Of a stretch of 64,000 nt of DNA, positions 1 to 12,917 are shown piece after piece. The notes beneath the pieces were generated by a model that saw only the letters and a program-made list of their open reading frames with translations, did no database searches and had not been told where the DNA came from. Origin of the DNA: Gemmatimonas sp. (GTDB lineage: Bacteria; Gemmatimonadota; Gemmatimonadetes; Gemmatimonadales; Gemmatimonadaceae); assembly GCF_027531815.1 (NCBI RefSeq), contig NZ_JAPZSK010000010.1:62001-126000 (forward strand), in the 5' to 3' direction. Every line of letters starts with the position of its first letter. Within the stretch, counting starts at the first letter, position 1. Made by a program: the position numbers and the translations under genes.

Positions 1-64
1 TCGTGAGCAGCAGTTCCGGGGCGAGGGCGCGCAGCAGCGCGCCACCTGACATGTACTCACTCAT
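1..64 (-). CDS. nuoN: NADH-quinone oxidoreductase subunit N, 5' end only
   Basis: Only the first 21 codons are inside the window, and the gene runs off the left edge. The ATG at 64 overlaps the TGA of nuoM in an ATGA (61-64), the junction type used through this operon. The visible residues (M-S-E-Y-M-S-G-G-A-L-R-A-L-A-P-E-L) end in the Ala-Pro-Glu seen near the start of many NuoN proteins. NuoN is an antiporter-like proton-pumping membrane subunit of complex I. The call rests mainly on its position after nuoM in canonical nuo order. Confidence 0.75.
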   Translation of the reverse strand, partial: MSEYMSGGALLRALAPELLLT

Positions 65-1635
65 CGGTTCAGTGACACGGGAGGAAGCGCCGCCGGCGCG
101 TTGGGGCCGAAGCGCACGATTTCCACCAGATCGCGCGACGGGCGGTCGCTACGACGCAGAACCGCACCGGGTACGAGGCCGAGGTAGATGATCGCCACGG
201 CGAAGACCCCCATCACGAACTTCTCACGCGGGCTCAGGTCGGCCACGTGGGCCTGTCGGGGGGCGTCCATCGCGCCAAAGAGCAGCAACTGGAGGGCGCG
301 CAACCCGTACGCCGCGGCGAAGATCACGCCGGTGGTAGCGACAACCGCCAAAGCGGGGAACTCGGCATAGCTACCGAGCAGCACGAGGAACTCCCCCACG
401 AACCCGTTGGTCCCCGGAAGCGCGACCGTGGACAGCATCACCAGTGTCAGCATGACCGAGAACCAGGGTACCACCCGCGCGATGCCGCCGAACGCGGCAA
501 GGTCGGTGGTGCCGGTGCGATCCTCCAGCATGCCGGCAAGCAGGAACAGGGCGCTCGTGCTGATGCCGCTGGCAACGATGCTCATCACCGCTCCCTGCAC
601 GCTTTGCTGCGTCAGGGCGAAGCTCCCCAGCATGATAAAGCCGAGATGACTGATGGAGCTGTACGAGTTCACGCGCTTGAGGTCGCGCTGCGTCATGGCC
701 AGCAGGGCGCCGTACACGACGGCGATGACCGACAGCACGAGAATCGTGCCACGCACCAGTTCGTGCGTGGCCGCCGCAGGAAACAGCGGAATCGCGAAGC
801 GCAGGATGCCGTAGGCGCCCACCTTGAGCCCGAGCGTGACGGCCGCGAAGGTCGGGGCGGCGCTTTGCGCATCGGGAAGCCAGGTGTGGAAGGGCACCAG
901 CGCCGACTTCACGGCAAACGCCGAGAAGAAGGCGGCAAAGAGGAACAGCTGCGCGCGCGGCGACAGCGCCACGGCGCGCAGGGCATCGACGTCGAGCGTG
1001 GTACCGCCACCCAGATTCCACAGCGCAATGATGGCGACCAGCATGAGCAGCGAGCCGACCAACGTGAAGAGCACGTAGCGCAAGCTGGCCCGCGAGGTCC
1101 CCTCGCGTCCCCACACCCCGACCAGCAGATAGGTGGGGATGAGCATCAGCTCCCACGCCAGATAGAAGAGCAGCAGATCGCGCGTGACGAATACGCCAAT
1201 CAGGCCACACAGCAGCAGCAGCGCCAATGCACCGAACGCCGGCGTACGCACGCGCACGTTGTCCCACGACCCCAGCAGCGCCAGCGGCACCACACACGCC
1301 GTGAGCACGACCATGGGCAACGACAGCCCATCCACTCCGAGGCTGATCGTGGCGCCAAGGTCTGTCAGCCAGGGCAGTTCCACCCCGGCCTGCCAGCCCC
1401 GCTGCGCGGGGTCGAACGACAGCCAGAGCAGCAGGGCGAGCAGCGCCTCCACCACCATGGCCGCGAGCGTCAGCACACGGGCATCCGGGCCACCTGCCGG
1501 GGCGGCGCTACCGGTCGCATCGGCATCGACATCGCGCCCCCAAAGACGCACCAGCAGGGCGGCGACGAGCGGCCACAGCAACATGGCCGGCAGGATCCAC
1601 CGATCGACATTCATGGAGAGTATCACGTCGCGCAT
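61..1635 (-). CDS. nuoM: NADH-quinone oxidoreductase subunit M
   Basis: This is a 524-residue, highly hydrophobic protein with about 14 membrane helices. It belongs to the Mrp-antiporter-like family of complex I proton-pumping subunits in the inner membrane. The family's helix-breaking charged positions are visible: a Trp-Glu in the LAWELMLIP segment, the Lys in the VKSALVPFHTWLPDAQ segment, and ALTQRDLKR-type residues before the SSISHLGF segment. The start at 1635 lies one base after the nuoL stop. An in-frame ATG at 1614 would remove seven residues and cannot be excluded. The gene sits between nuoL and nuoN and is almost certainly co-translated with them. Confidence 0.96.
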   Translation of the reverse strand: MRDVILSMNVDRWILPAMLLWPLVAALLVRLWGRDVDADATGSAAPAGGPDARVLTLAAMVVEALLALLLWLSFDPAQRGWQAGVELPWLTDLGATISLGVDGLSLPMVVLTACVVPLALLGSWDNVRVRTPAFGALALLLLCGLIGVFVTRDLLLFYLAWELMLIPTYLLVGVWGREGTSRASLRYVLFTLVGSLLMLVAIIALWNLGGGTTLDVDALRAVALSPRAQLFLFAAFFSAFAVKSALVPFHTWLPDAQSAAPTFAAVTLGLKVGAYGILRFAIPLFPAAATHELVRGTILVLSVIAVVYGALLAMTQRDLKRVNSYSSISHLGFIMLGSFALTQQSVQGAVMSIVASGISTSALFLLAGMLEDRTGTTDLAAFGGIARVVPWFSVMLTLVMLSTVALPGTNGFVGEFLVLLGSYAEFPALAVVATTGVIFAAAYGLRALQLLLFGAMDAPRQAHVADLSPREKFVMGVFAVAIIYLGLVPGAVLRRSDRPSRDLVEIVRFGPNAPAALPPVSLNR

Positions 1636-1636
1636 A

Positions 1637-3660
<2,024 letters not shown>

Positions 3661-3664
<4 letters not shown>

Positions 3665-3954
3665 CCGCGGAGGCTCCGGATTTTCGAAAGGTCCACCGTG
3701 CCGAAGTGCCGGAAGATCGCGATGATGATGGCCAGCCCGATGGCGGCTTCCGCCGCAGCGACGGACATGACCATGATCACGAACACCTGCCCGGTGATGT
3801 TATGGAGCTTGGCGAACGCCACGAAGCTGAGGTTCACGGCGTTGAGCATGAGCTCGGCGCACATGAACAGGATGATCGCATTGCGCCGGGTCAGCACGCC
3901 GACCACGCCGATCACGAAGAGAATGGCGGATACGATGAGCGCTTCGGTGATCAT
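3661..3954 (-). CDS. nuoK: NADH-quinone oxidoreductase subunit K
   Basis: This 97-residue, three-helix membrane protein is the usual size for NuoK. The two buried acidic residues of the proton path are present, one in the [14 protein letters not shown] helix and one in the [11 protein letters not shown] helix. It lies between nuoJ and nuoL with 4-base overlaps at both ends (3951-3954 and 3661-3664). NuoK forms part of the membrane-arm coupling region with NuoA, NuoJ and NuoH. Confidence 0.96.
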
Positions 3955-4457
3955 GCCGAGGCTCGCTTCTTGGCCAGGAGCACCGCGCCAACCACCGCCA
4001 CGAGCAGCACGATGCTCGTGAGCTCGAAGGCCACCAGGTAGTCGGTGAAGAGCGCCGCGGCGACCGGTTCAACCACGTTGTCCGACATGGGCGCCGGCGC
4101 AACGCGCGGCAGTCGGTGGCGCTGGGCCACCAGCAGATTGGCCAGCAGCGCGAGTCCCATGAAGCCGGCCCCCAACCGCGCGCCGAGTGAGCGCAGGTCG
4201 GAGATCTCATGCCGACCGAGATTGAGGAGCATGACCACGAAGACGAACACCACCATGATGGCCCCGGCGTACACCAGTACCTGGATGGCCCCCACGAACG
4301 GTGCATCCAGCATCACGTACAGCCCCGCGAGCGCGAACATCACGTTCACGAGCCACAGCGCCGCCGGAACCGCATTCTTGCGCGTCACGAAGAGCAGCGC
4401 CGACACGACGGCCAGCAGCGCGAAGAGATAGAACTGGAACTCGAAGAACCCGGTCAT
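3951..4457 (-). CDS. nuoJ: NADH-quinone oxidoreductase subunit J
   Basis: This 168-residue membrane protein has five predicted helices. I placed the start at the ATG at 4457 because the protein then begins with the typical hydrophobic NuoJ helix ([12 protein letters not shown]). The open frame further upstream is only a shadow of nuoI. This start also makes an ATGA overlap with the nuoI stop (4454-4457). The [20 protein letters not shown] stretch is the pi-bulge helix region of NuoJ. The product is part of the proton-translocation module beside NuoK and NuoA. Confidence 0.95.
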   Translation of the reverse strand: MTGFFEFQFYLFALLAVVSALLFVTRKNAVPAALWLVNVMFALAGLYVMLDAPFVGAIQVLVYAGAIMVVFVFVVMLLNLGRHEISDLRSLGARLGAGFMGLALLANLLVAQRHRLPRVAPAPMSDNVVEPVAAALFTDYLVAFELTSIVLLVAVVGAVLLAKKRASA

Positions 4458-4950
4458 TCGCCCTTCGGGTCGGCAGGGTCCCAGAGCTCGCTCACGGGGT
4501 GCGTCTGCGCCATGAGCCGTTCCAGATCGTACACGAACGCGGCGCGGTCGTACTCGGCGTTCTCGTAGTGGCGGCCCAGGTGGATCGCCTCCTCCGGGCA
4601 CACTTCCTGACAGTAACCACAGAAGATGCACCGGAACTCGTCGATTTCGAACACGAGCGGGTAGCGGTTGCCCTGCTCGTCTTCCCCCGGGGTGAGCTTG
4701 ATGCAGTTGGCGGGGCACACCGTCGGGCAAAGACCGCACGCCACGCACTTGGCCTTCCCGTCCTCGGTGGTGAGCATGCGGTGCGTGCCCCGCCACCGCG
4801 GGGAGAGATCCCACTTGGTCTCCGGGTACTCCATCGTGACCTTGTGCGGATCGACGAGGTGCTTCAGCGTCGTCGCCATGCCCTTGAGCGTGGCGCGCAC
4901 GTAGCTCACCTGCTCAAGCGGCCGATTCATGACCTTCACACCGATGGCCA

Positions 4951-4951
<1 letters not shown>
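4454..4951 (-). CDS. nuoI: NADH-quinone oxidoreductase subunit I (two 4Fe-4S clusters)
   Basis: This 165-residue peripheral-arm subunit carries two ferredoxin-type 4Fe-4S motifs, CxxCxxCxxxCP in the CVACGLCPTVCP segment and again in CIFCGYCQEVCP. These bind clusters N6a and N6b, which pass electrons toward the quinone site. The N-terminal amphipathic region before the first motif anchors the subunit against NuoH. The start at 4951 shares one base with the nuoH stop (TGATG). Length and motif spacing are normal for the family. Confidence 0.97.
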
Positions 4952-6335
<1,384 letters not shown>

Positions 6336-6339
<4 letters not shown>

Positions 6340-7919
6340 GCGGACACCTCAGCGCTCACGCCCGCGGCCTGCCCGTCAGTGACCGGCAGTCCGCGCAGGC
6401 CGAGCGCGGTGTAGTCGAGCCCCGCAAAAGCCGGCAGCGACGCCGCGAGTGCCGTGAACACCTCGTCCGGGATGAAGAACGCGCCTGAGCCGCCCGCGGC
6501 GGCTACCAGATCGGCAAGCACGTACCAGGCGGGACGCGCCACCCCGGGCGCCGATCGCGCCTGCAGATACCGCTGCACGCGGCCACGCAGGTTGGTAAAG
6601 GTGCCTTCTTCCTCCAGCGTGTTGGCAATCGGCAGGACCACCGTGGCACGTTGCGCGATCACCGCCGGTATGGTGGTGCCGAGATACACGATGGGCCCGG
6701 CGGAGGGAAGCGCCGCGCCGTCCACGCCGGTGAGATCATCCCCAAGGATCAGCAGCGCGTCATCGGCCCGCACGTCGGCGAGCAGCGCGTCGTGTTCCGT
6801 GAACCCCAGGAGGCGCGCACCGGTGGCATTGGCGGCGCGCTCTTCGCGCAGGGCGAGGTCGGTGGCGCCAGGCAACGGCACCGCGATCCCCTTCTCCACC
6901 CGGAAGCGCTTGTCGTGGTCCTGCCCGGCCACCAGTCGGTCGAGCAGGAACAGCGCCTCGTTGGACGCATTCGGGGACGCGACGACCACGACGCGGTGTC
7001 CCGCGAGCACACGCACGGCCGCGGCGATGGCCTCGTCCCATTCCACCACGCTGAGGGCACCCGCCGTGCGCACCAGTGGCTGATCGGCACGGTCGCGGCG
7101 CGCGAACTCGCGGTAGGTCTGCCGTCCCACCTCGCACATGTAGTACTGATTCACGGCGTCGTTGGGACGCGGCCGCAGGCGCACCGGCACATTATCGCGC
7201 GTCTCGGCCACGGCGTTGCACCCCTGGCTGCATCCGGTGCAGACGGTTGCCGCGCGGTCGAGCTCCCAGGCGCGCGCCTTGTTGAGGAAATCCTTGCTGA
7301 GCAGCGCGCCCACCGGGCACAGGTCGACCACGTTCCCCGCCCACACGTTCGTGAGATCGTGTCCCTCGGCCTTGCCGATGAACGCGCGGTCGCCGCGCTC
7401 GGAGACATTCAGCACGGGTTCGTGCGCCACATCGTCCATGAAGCGCACACAGCGCGTGCACAGGATGCACCGATTGGCCACGTACAGCACGTCGCCGCCG
7501 AAGTCTTCCACGGGATTGAAGCGCTTGGGCTCGCGATATCGCGAGTCCGCACGCCCTTCGGCGAACGTGTAGTCCTGCAATTCACACTCGCCCGCCTGGT
7601 CGCAGATGGGACAATCGAGCGGGTGATTGATGAGAAGGAACTCGAGCACGCCCTTGCGCGCTTCCAGCGCCTTGGGCGAGTGCACGTGCACCACCTGCCC
7701 TTCCATGACCGTAGTGGCGCACGCCGGAGCCAGCTTGGGGAACTTCTCCACCTCCACCAGGCACATGCGGCACACGCCCGCCACCGGAAGGCCGGGATGG
7801 TAGCAGTAGTGCGGAATGAGTACGCCCGCCGTCTTCGCCGCCTCCAGAATGGACATCCCGTCGGGTACCGTGACCGGCCGCCCTTCGATCGTGAGGTTCA
7901 CCATCTTCACGTCAGCCAT
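6336..7919 (-). CDS. nuoG: NADH-quinone oxidoreductase subunit G
   Basis: This 527-residue peripheral-arm subunit carries several Fe-S clusters. The motifs seen are Cys39/50/53/67 for 2Fe-2S N1b, His99 with Cys103/106/112 for N5, Cys151/154/157/201 for N4, and a further CxxCxxxCx27C at Cys227/230/234/262 for the optional N7 cluster. The C-terminal part is a shortened molybdopterin-oxidoreductase-like domain. The start at 7919 (M-A-D-V-K-M-V-N) is chosen because it begins the ferredoxin-like domain directly and sits seven bases after the nuoF stop. An ATG five codons in is also possible. Confidence 0.95.
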
Positions 7920-7926
7920 GATGCCC

Positions 7927-9255
7927 TCACGCGGCCGAGGCGCGGAGCGCCCCGGGGACGGTGACCCGCGACGGGTTCGCGGCGATCTTGGCCTCGAACT
8001 CGTGACGGAACTTCTTGAGTCCCGACACCACCGGCGTGGCACACGAATCGCTCAGCACGCAAATCGTCTTCCCGCTCATGTTGTCGGCGATCGACAGCAG
8101 CGTGTCGAGATCTTCGCTGGTTCCCTGCCCGTCGCGGATACGCTCCATGATGCGGGTGATCCATGCCGTCCCTTCCCGACACTGCGAGCACTGCGCGCAG
8201 CTCTCGTGGGCATAGAAACGCGTCAGCCGTGCGATCTGTCGCACCATGCACTGACGATCATCGAAGACGATGACACCGCCGGACCCTAGCATGGTCCCCG
8301 CAGCGACCATGCCCTCATAATCCATGATGGCGCCCTCGGCTTCCTCACGCGTGAGAATGGGCACCGACGATCCGCCGGGAATGACCGCCTTGATCTCCCG
8401 ACCGGGAAGCGGACCACCGCACAGGTCGTTGAGGAACTCGCCGAAGGGAAAGCCCAGCGCAACCTCGTAATTGCCCGGCCGCGTGATGTTGCCGCAGACC
8501 GAGAACAGCTTGGTGCCGATGCTCTTGGGATTGTCCGGACGGCCGAACTGCTTGTACCACTCGGCCCCGTTCTTCACGATGTACGGGACCGCGGTGAGCG
8601 TCTCCACGTTGTTGATCGTGGTGGGCTTGCCGAATAGCCCCGCTACGGCGGGAAAGGGCGGCTTGATGCGCGGGTTACCGCGCCGTCCTTCCAGCGAGTT
8701 CATCAATGCGGTTTCTTCACCGCAGATGTAAGCGCCCGCACCGCGGTGCACGTGCACGTCGATGCGCTTTCCCGACCCCATGGCGTTGGCCCCGAGAATG
8801 CCCGCCGCGTACGCCTCGGCCACCGCCTGCGTCACCCGCGCGTACGGCTCGGTGAACTCGCCACGGATGTAGATGTAGGCGGTCTCGGCGTAAATGGTGT
8901 ACGCGCCGAGCGCGACGCCCTCCACGAGACCATGCGGTGTCCAGCGCATGATCTCGCGATCCTTGAACGTGCCAGGCTCCGACTCGTCGGCGTTGCAGCA
9001 GAGATAGTGGGTCTTCCCGTCGGGCTTCATGAACGACCACTTCATGCCCGTGGGAAAGCCCGCGCCACCGCGGCCACGCAGCCCCGAGTCCTTCACGATA
9101 CCCTGGATCTCCTGCGGCTCCATAGTGACGGCCTTCTGCAGCGCCTCGTAGCCTCCGCGAGCGCGCCATCCCGCCAGCGTGCGCGCCTCGGCGTCGCCAA
9201 AGTACTTCGAAAGCACCGGTGTTTCGCGCGGGTGCGAAGGATGCGGGTACCCCAT
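7927..9255 (-). CDS. nuoF: NADH-quinone oxidoreductase subunit F (NADH/FMN binding)
   Basis: This 442-residue subunit is where NADH is oxidised. It shows the glycine-rich NADH/FMN-binding loop GLRGRGGAGFPTGMKW near residues 59-74, the CNADESEPGTFKDR segment that contacts FMN, and the ESCAQCSQCREGT segment (CxxCxxC) that, with a later Cys, binds 4Fe-4S cluster N3. Length matches the family. It forms the electron-input module with NuoE and NuoG. Its start shares one base with the nuoE stop, and seven bases separate its stop from nuoG. Confidence 0.97.
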   Translation of the reverse strand: MGYPHPSHPRETPVLSKYFGDAEARTLAGWRARGGYEALQKAVTMEPQEIQGIVKDSGLRGRGGAGFPTGMKWSFMKPDGKTHYLCCNADESEPGTFKDREIMRWTPHGLVEGVALGAYTIYAETAYIYIRGEFTEPYARVTQAVAEAYAAGILGANAMGSGKRIDVHVHRGAGAYICGEETALMNSLEGRRGNPRIKPPFPAVAGLFGKPTTINNVETLTAVPYIVKNGAEWYKQFGRPDNPKSIGTKLFSVCGNITRPGNYEVALGFPFGEFLNDLCGGPLPGREIKAVIPGGSSVPILTREEAEGAIMDYEGMVAAGTMLGSGGVIVFDDRQCMVRQIARLTRFYAHESCAQCSQCREGTAWITRIMERIRDGQGTSEDLDTLLSIADNMSGKTICVLSDSCATPVVSGLKKFRHEFEAKIAANPSRVTVPGALRASAA

Positions 9256-9806
9256 TACGTCAGCTCCGACAGAATCCGCGGCACCGACTCCGGTGTCACC
9301 GACTCGATGAACGCGTTATTGATCATCACCGGCGTGGCGAAGCCACAGGCGCCGAGGCACTCGACTTCGATCACGGTGAACCGGCCGTCGGCACTGGTAA
9401 GGCCCAGCTCACCGCAGCCGGTGTGTTCGAGAAAGCTGCGCACCACATCTTCGGCACCGCACACGTTGCAGGGGGTGGTGGTGCACACTTGCACGAAGTG
9501 GCGCCCTACCGGGTGCTGGTGGTACATGGTGTAAAAGCTCACCACGCCCTTGATGTAGGCCGGCGTGAGTGAGAGGACCTGCGCCACCTCCTCGATCCCC
9601 TTTTCGCTCACCCAGCCGCGAGCATCCTGCAACATCCACAGCGCCGGAAGCAGCGCCGCCTGCTTGGTGGGATAACGGGAGAGAATGGTGTCGAGCTCGG
9701 TTCGCGCCGCCCCCACGAACACGGGTTCGTGCGGTTCATCATGATGGTGGCCATGCGGTGGGGCGGCCACGAGCGCGCCGCCGCTGGCAGAAGGGCCGTG
9801 ACTCAC
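9255..9806 (-). CDS. nuoE: NADH-quinone oxidoreductase subunit E (2Fe-2S)
   Basis: This 183-residue thioredoxin-fold subunit binds 2Fe-2S cluster N1a through Cys residues in the CTTTPCNVCG and CLGACGFAT segments. I chose the GTG at 9806 because it makes a GTGA overlap with the nuoD stop (9803-9806) and gives a family-sized protein. Reading further upstream would enter a nuoD shadow frame. The first 30 residues are unusual for their histidines (an A-P-P-H-G-H-H-H-D-E-P-H-E-P stretch) before the normal domain starts. The product partners NuoF in the NADH-oxidising tip of complex I. Confidence 0.95.
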   Translation of the reverse strand: MSHGPSASGGALVAAPPHGHHHDEPHEPVFVGAARTELDTILSRYPTKQAALLPALWMLQDARGWVSEKGIEEVAQVLSLTPAYIKGVVSFYTMYHQHPVGRHFVQVCTTTPCNVCGAEDVVRSFLEHTGCGELGLTSADGRFTVIEVECLGACGFATPVMINNAFIESVTPESVPRILSELT

Positions 9807-11113
9807 CGGTCGATCTCTCCCATCACGATGTCGATGCTGGCGTTGATGGCGATCACGTCGGAGAGCAGATGCCCCTCCACCATCTTCGGAATCGCCGACA
9901 GGTTCACGAACGAGGGGGGGCGGATGCGCCACCGTACCGGCTTGGAACTGCCGTCGCTCACGAAGTAGTACCCCTTCTCCCCCTTGGGACTTTCGACCGG
10001 CACATAGCATTCGCCGGCCGGCGGACGGGGGCCCTCCATGACCAGCTTGAAGTGATGGATCATGCTTTCCATCTCGCTGGTGGCCTTGTGCTTTGGCGGC
10101 AGAATGAGACGCGGGTCGTCGATGTTGACCGGACCGTCGGGCAGCCGTCGAATCGCCTGCTCGAGAATGCGCACACTCTGGCGCATCTCCTCGACACGCA
10201 CCAGGAAGCGATCGTACACATCGCCCGCCGTGCCCACCGGCACGTCGAAGTCGTAGGTCTCGTAGTCAAGGTACGGGAAGTCCTTGCGCACGTCGTACGC
10301 CACGCCGGACGCCCGCAGCATGGGGCCCGACAGCCCGGCGTTCACCGCTTCCTGCGCGTTCATGGCCCCCAGCCCCACCGTGCGCCCGGCCCAGATGGCG
10401 TTCGTCTCCAGCATGCGCACCGATTCCTCGAGGGTCTTTGGAAACCCCTTGAGGAAGGCGCGCAGGCCATCCAGCCATCCATCAGGGAGGTCGGCGGCCA
10501 TGCCCCCGACACGCGTGGTGGTGACCGTGAGACGTGCTCCGACCCACCCTTCGAGCAGGTTGTACACGTTCTCGCGCTCCTGATACAGCCACAGGAACGG
10601 CGTGAATGCCCCGATATCCACCGACGTGGTGCCAAGCCACACCAGATGCGAAATGATGCGCGAGAGCTCCATGAGGATGACGCGCAGCACCTTGGTGCGC
10701 TCGGTCATGCCCACGCCGAACAGGCGCTCGGCGCCGAGCGCGAACGCCACGTTGTTGCCGGGGGAGTTGAGATAATCCTCGCGGTCGGTCCACGGAATGA
10801 TCTGGTTGTACTGGCGGTACTCCCCGATCTTCTCGAAGCCGCAGTGCAGATAGCCGATGTGCGGGATGCACCGCACCACGGTTTCGCCATCGAGCTCCAG
10901 CACGAGGCGCAGCACCCCGTGTGTTGCCGGGTGCTGCGGACCAATGTTGATCAGCATGTGATCGGCCTCGAGCTCAGGCTCCTCACGGCCCGGCAACCGC
11001 TCAAGGGCCACAGCACTGCCGCCCCGGTTTACCAGCGGTGCCCGCAGGGGCTGTCCCTGAGCGTCGAGCCCACTTGTGCCCAACGCCACCTCGATGGTGC
11101 GACGCGCGCTCAT
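9803..11113 (-). CDS. nuoD: NADH-quinone oxidoreductase subunit D
   Basis: This 436-residue protein is homologous to the large subunit of NiFe hydrogenases and lines the quinone-binding cavity with NuoB. The conserved NIGPQHPATHGVLRLVLELDGE segment is present near residue 50, with PHIGYLHCGFEK after it. The C-terminus ends in the expected DIVMGEIDR. The first 45 residues before the core are variable. The start at 11113 overlaps the nuoC stop by four bases (11110-11113). nuoC and nuoD are separate genes here, unlike the fused form of enterobacteria. Confidence 0.97.
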   Translation of the reverse strand: MSARRTIEVALGTSGLDAQGQPLRAPLVNRGGSAVALERLPGREEPELEADHMLINIGPQHPATHGVLRLVLELDGETVVRCIPHIGYLHCGFEKIGEYRQYNQIIPWTDREDYLNSPGNNVAFALGAERLFGVGMTERTKVLRVILMELSRIISHLVWLGTTSVDIGAFTPFLWLYQERENVYNLLEGWVGARLTVTTTRVGGMAADLPDGWLDGLRAFLKGFPKTLEESVRMLETNAIWAGRTVGLGAMNAQEAVNAGLSGPMLRASGVAYDVRKDFPYLDYETYDFDVPVGTAGDVYDRFLVRVEEMRQSVRILEQAIRRLPDGPVNIDDPRLILPPKHKATSEMESMIHHFKLVMEGPRPPAGECYVPVESPKGEKGYYFVSDGSSKPVRWRIRPPSFVNLSAIPKMVEGHLLSDVIAINASIDIVMGEIDR

Positions 11114-11853
11114 GCCGATTCCTCGGGGTCACCCAGCGCAGCCCGCTCGGCGATCCGTTGCTTCATATCGGCCGGCAACGATTCGAAGGCGTCGGCAATG
11201 CTCAACTCCTCCATGGAATAGCGCGCCTCCGGGTCGGCGGCGAGCGCCTGCTTGAGCTGTTCGGCACGCGAGAATCGACCGCGCAACGGGAAATCTTTCC
11301 GCAGCGGATGGCCTTCCTTGTACTGCTCCCACATGAGCAGACGCCGCAGGTCGGGATGCCCCTCGAAGCGAATGCCGAACATGTCAAAGCACTCCCGCTC
11401 GAGCCAATCCGCCCCACTGTAGATGTCGATGACACTCGGCACCCAGAGCGGGCCGCGCTTGGGCAACTCCACCTTGAGTCGCAGGAAGCGACGGTGTCCG
11501 AGTGCGCGCAGGTGCCACACCACCTCGAGCGGGCGCCCGCCATCGCGATACTCCACCGCCGTGACGTCCACGAGATAGTCGTAGCGCTCAGACGGCTCGT
11601 CGTGCAGGAAGCGCACGATGTCGTGCACGCGATCACGCGTGACGAACACGGTCGTTTCTCCCCAAATGACCTCGGCGCGCAGCACGTCGGCACCGAAACG
11701 CGCCGCGAGCACGGCGGCCGTGGGGTTGGCCGGCGCCCCGGTACGCGGCACGTTGACGGGCGTGATGGGCGCGCCGTTTTCGTCGGCCGCCACGGCGGCC
11801 ATGACCTGCGGCACCACCGATGGCGACTGCGGGACTGGGACCGGTGTGGTCAT
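11110..11853 (-). CDS. nuoC: NADH-quinone oxidoreductase subunit C
   Basis: This 247-residue subunit (30-kDa family) supports the peripheral arm. The family signature is seen as WLERECFDMFGIRFEGHPDLRR, followed by an HPLRKDFPLRGR segment. The ATG at 11853 overlaps the nuoB stop (11850-11853) and is preferred over the longer open frame, which is a nuoB shadow. About 45 Pro/Ala/Val-rich residues precede the folded domain and look like a flexible tail. The product binds NuoD and NuoB and has no cofactor of its own. Confidence 0.95.
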   Translation of the reverse strand: MTTPVPVPQSPSVVPQVMAAVAADENGAPITPVNVPRTGAPANPTAAVLAARFGADVLRAEVIWGETTVFVTRDRVHDIVRFLHDEPSERYDYLVDVTAVEYRDGGRPLEVVWHLRALGHRRFLRLKVELPKRGPLWVPSVIDIYSGADWLERECFDMFGIRFEGHPDLRRLLMWEQYKEGHPLRKDFPLRGRFSRAEQLKQALAADPEARYSMEELSIADAFESLPADMKQRIAERAALGDPEESA

Positions 11854-12476
11854 GGCGCCGAGCGGGTCTGGTGCACTGAGTTGCCGAACGGCTCCGACAA
11901 TTCGTCGATGCGCGAGGGCGGGATGTACAGCTGGCTGGTCGGGTCGGGCTCGATCTCGACGTGACGCCCGGCATCGTTGAGGCGCTCGCGCATGACCTTC
12001 TTCTGCAGCATGATGATACCGTGCATGAGCGCCTCCGGACGCGGTGGGCATCCGGGGACGTACACATCGACCGGGATGATGGTGTCGATCCCCTGCACCA
12101 CGGCGTAATTGTCGAACATGCCGCCCGTTGAGGCGCATGCGCCCATGGAGATGACCCACTTGGGCTGCGGCATCTGTTGGTAGATGCGGCGCAACACCGG
12201 CGCCAGCTTGAGCGGCACGCGGCCGGCACAGAGCAGCACGTCGGCCTGTCGCGGAGAGTAGCTCAGCCGCTCCATCCCGAAGCGCGCCAGATCGAAGCGA
12301 CTGGCCGCCGTGGACATGAATTCGATGGCGCAGCAGGCGGTGCCGAAGGGCATGGGCCACAGCGAACCGGCACGCGCCCAGTTCACCAGAAAATCGAGGC
12401 GCGTGGTCACCCAGCCGTCCTGCGAGCCGGGATCAACCTGTACGAGGCGCGAGTCGGTGGCGGGGGTCAGTCCCAC
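11850..12476 (-). CDS. nuoB: NADH-quinone oxidoreductase subunit B (cluster N2)
   Basis: This 208-residue subunit binds the terminal 4Fe-4S cluster N2, which reduces quinone. The tandem-cysteine motif is visible in FGTACCAIEFMS, with the remaining ligands in MGACASTGGMFDNY and GCPPRPEAL. Twenty-five to thirty variable residues precede the core, and a C-terminal tail of about 45 residues follows it. It starts inside the nuoA 3' end, with a 10-base overlap (12467-12476), and ends overlapping nuoC. Confidence 0.97.
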   Translation of the reverse strand: MGLTPATDSRLVQVDPGSQDGWVTTRLDFLVNWARAGSLWPMPFGTACCAIEFMSTAASRFDLARFGMERLSYSPRQADVLLCAGRVPLKLAPVLRRIYQQMPQPKWVISMGACASTGGMFDNYAVVQGIDTIIPVDVYVPGCPPRPEALMHGIIMLQKKVMRERLNDAGRHVEIEPDPTSQLYIPPSRIDELSEPFGNSVHQTRSAP

Positions 12477-12871
12477 GTGAGCGCTCCCTTCTTCCAGACG
12501 TAGATGAAGCCGACCACAAGAATGAGCACGAACACCAGCATCTCACCCAGGCCGAAGAACGACAGCTGACCGGCGGGGCAGCTCTTCGCCACGAGGGGCA
12601 CCGAGCACGACAGCTGGCGGTAGTGCACGCCCCACGGGATCATGAACACCGTCTCGATGTCGAAGACGATGAACAGCATCGCGACCAGGTAGAACTTCAC
12701 TGAGAATCGATCGCGGGCATCGCCCAGCGGATTGATGCCGGACTCGTACGGCTGGGACTTGACCGCGGTGGGCTGGGCCTTCGTCGTGAGGTGTGCGATG
12801 CCAAGGATCAGCACCGCGTTGAGGATCACGAAGCCAAGAAGCAGCAGGACCGGCAGATAGGTGCGTAGCAT
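12467..12871 (-). CDS. nuoA: NADH-quinone oxidoreductase subunit A
   Basis: This 134-residue protein has three membrane helices and is the first gene of the nuo operon. The family's conserved loop is seen as QPYESGINPLGDARDRFSVKFYL, followed by the LFIVFDIETVFMIPW helix with its conserved acidic residues. It packs against NuoH and NuoJ at the quinone site. The upstream region holds a candidate promoter (12948-12976) and a CRP/FNR-like palindrome (12918-12933). All 14 nuo genes therefore probably depend on this region. Confidence 0.96.
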   Translation of the reverse strand: MLRTYLPVLLLLGFVILNAVLILGIAHLTTKAQPTAVKSQPYESGINPLGDARDRFSVKFYLVAMLFIVFDIETVFMIPWGVHYRQLSCSVPLVAKSCPAGQLSFFGLGEMLVFVLILVVGFIYVWKKGALTWD

Positions 12872-12917
12872 CGCGGTGCAGCAAGGATCCGACAGATCAC
12901 GAAGGGGGAGTGGACTT

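Noticed and set aside
10011-10040. Longer upstream extension of nuoE into nuoD
   Set aside because: The GTG at 9806 overlapping the nuoD stop gives a family-sized NuoE, and the extension is a nuoD shadow with no match.
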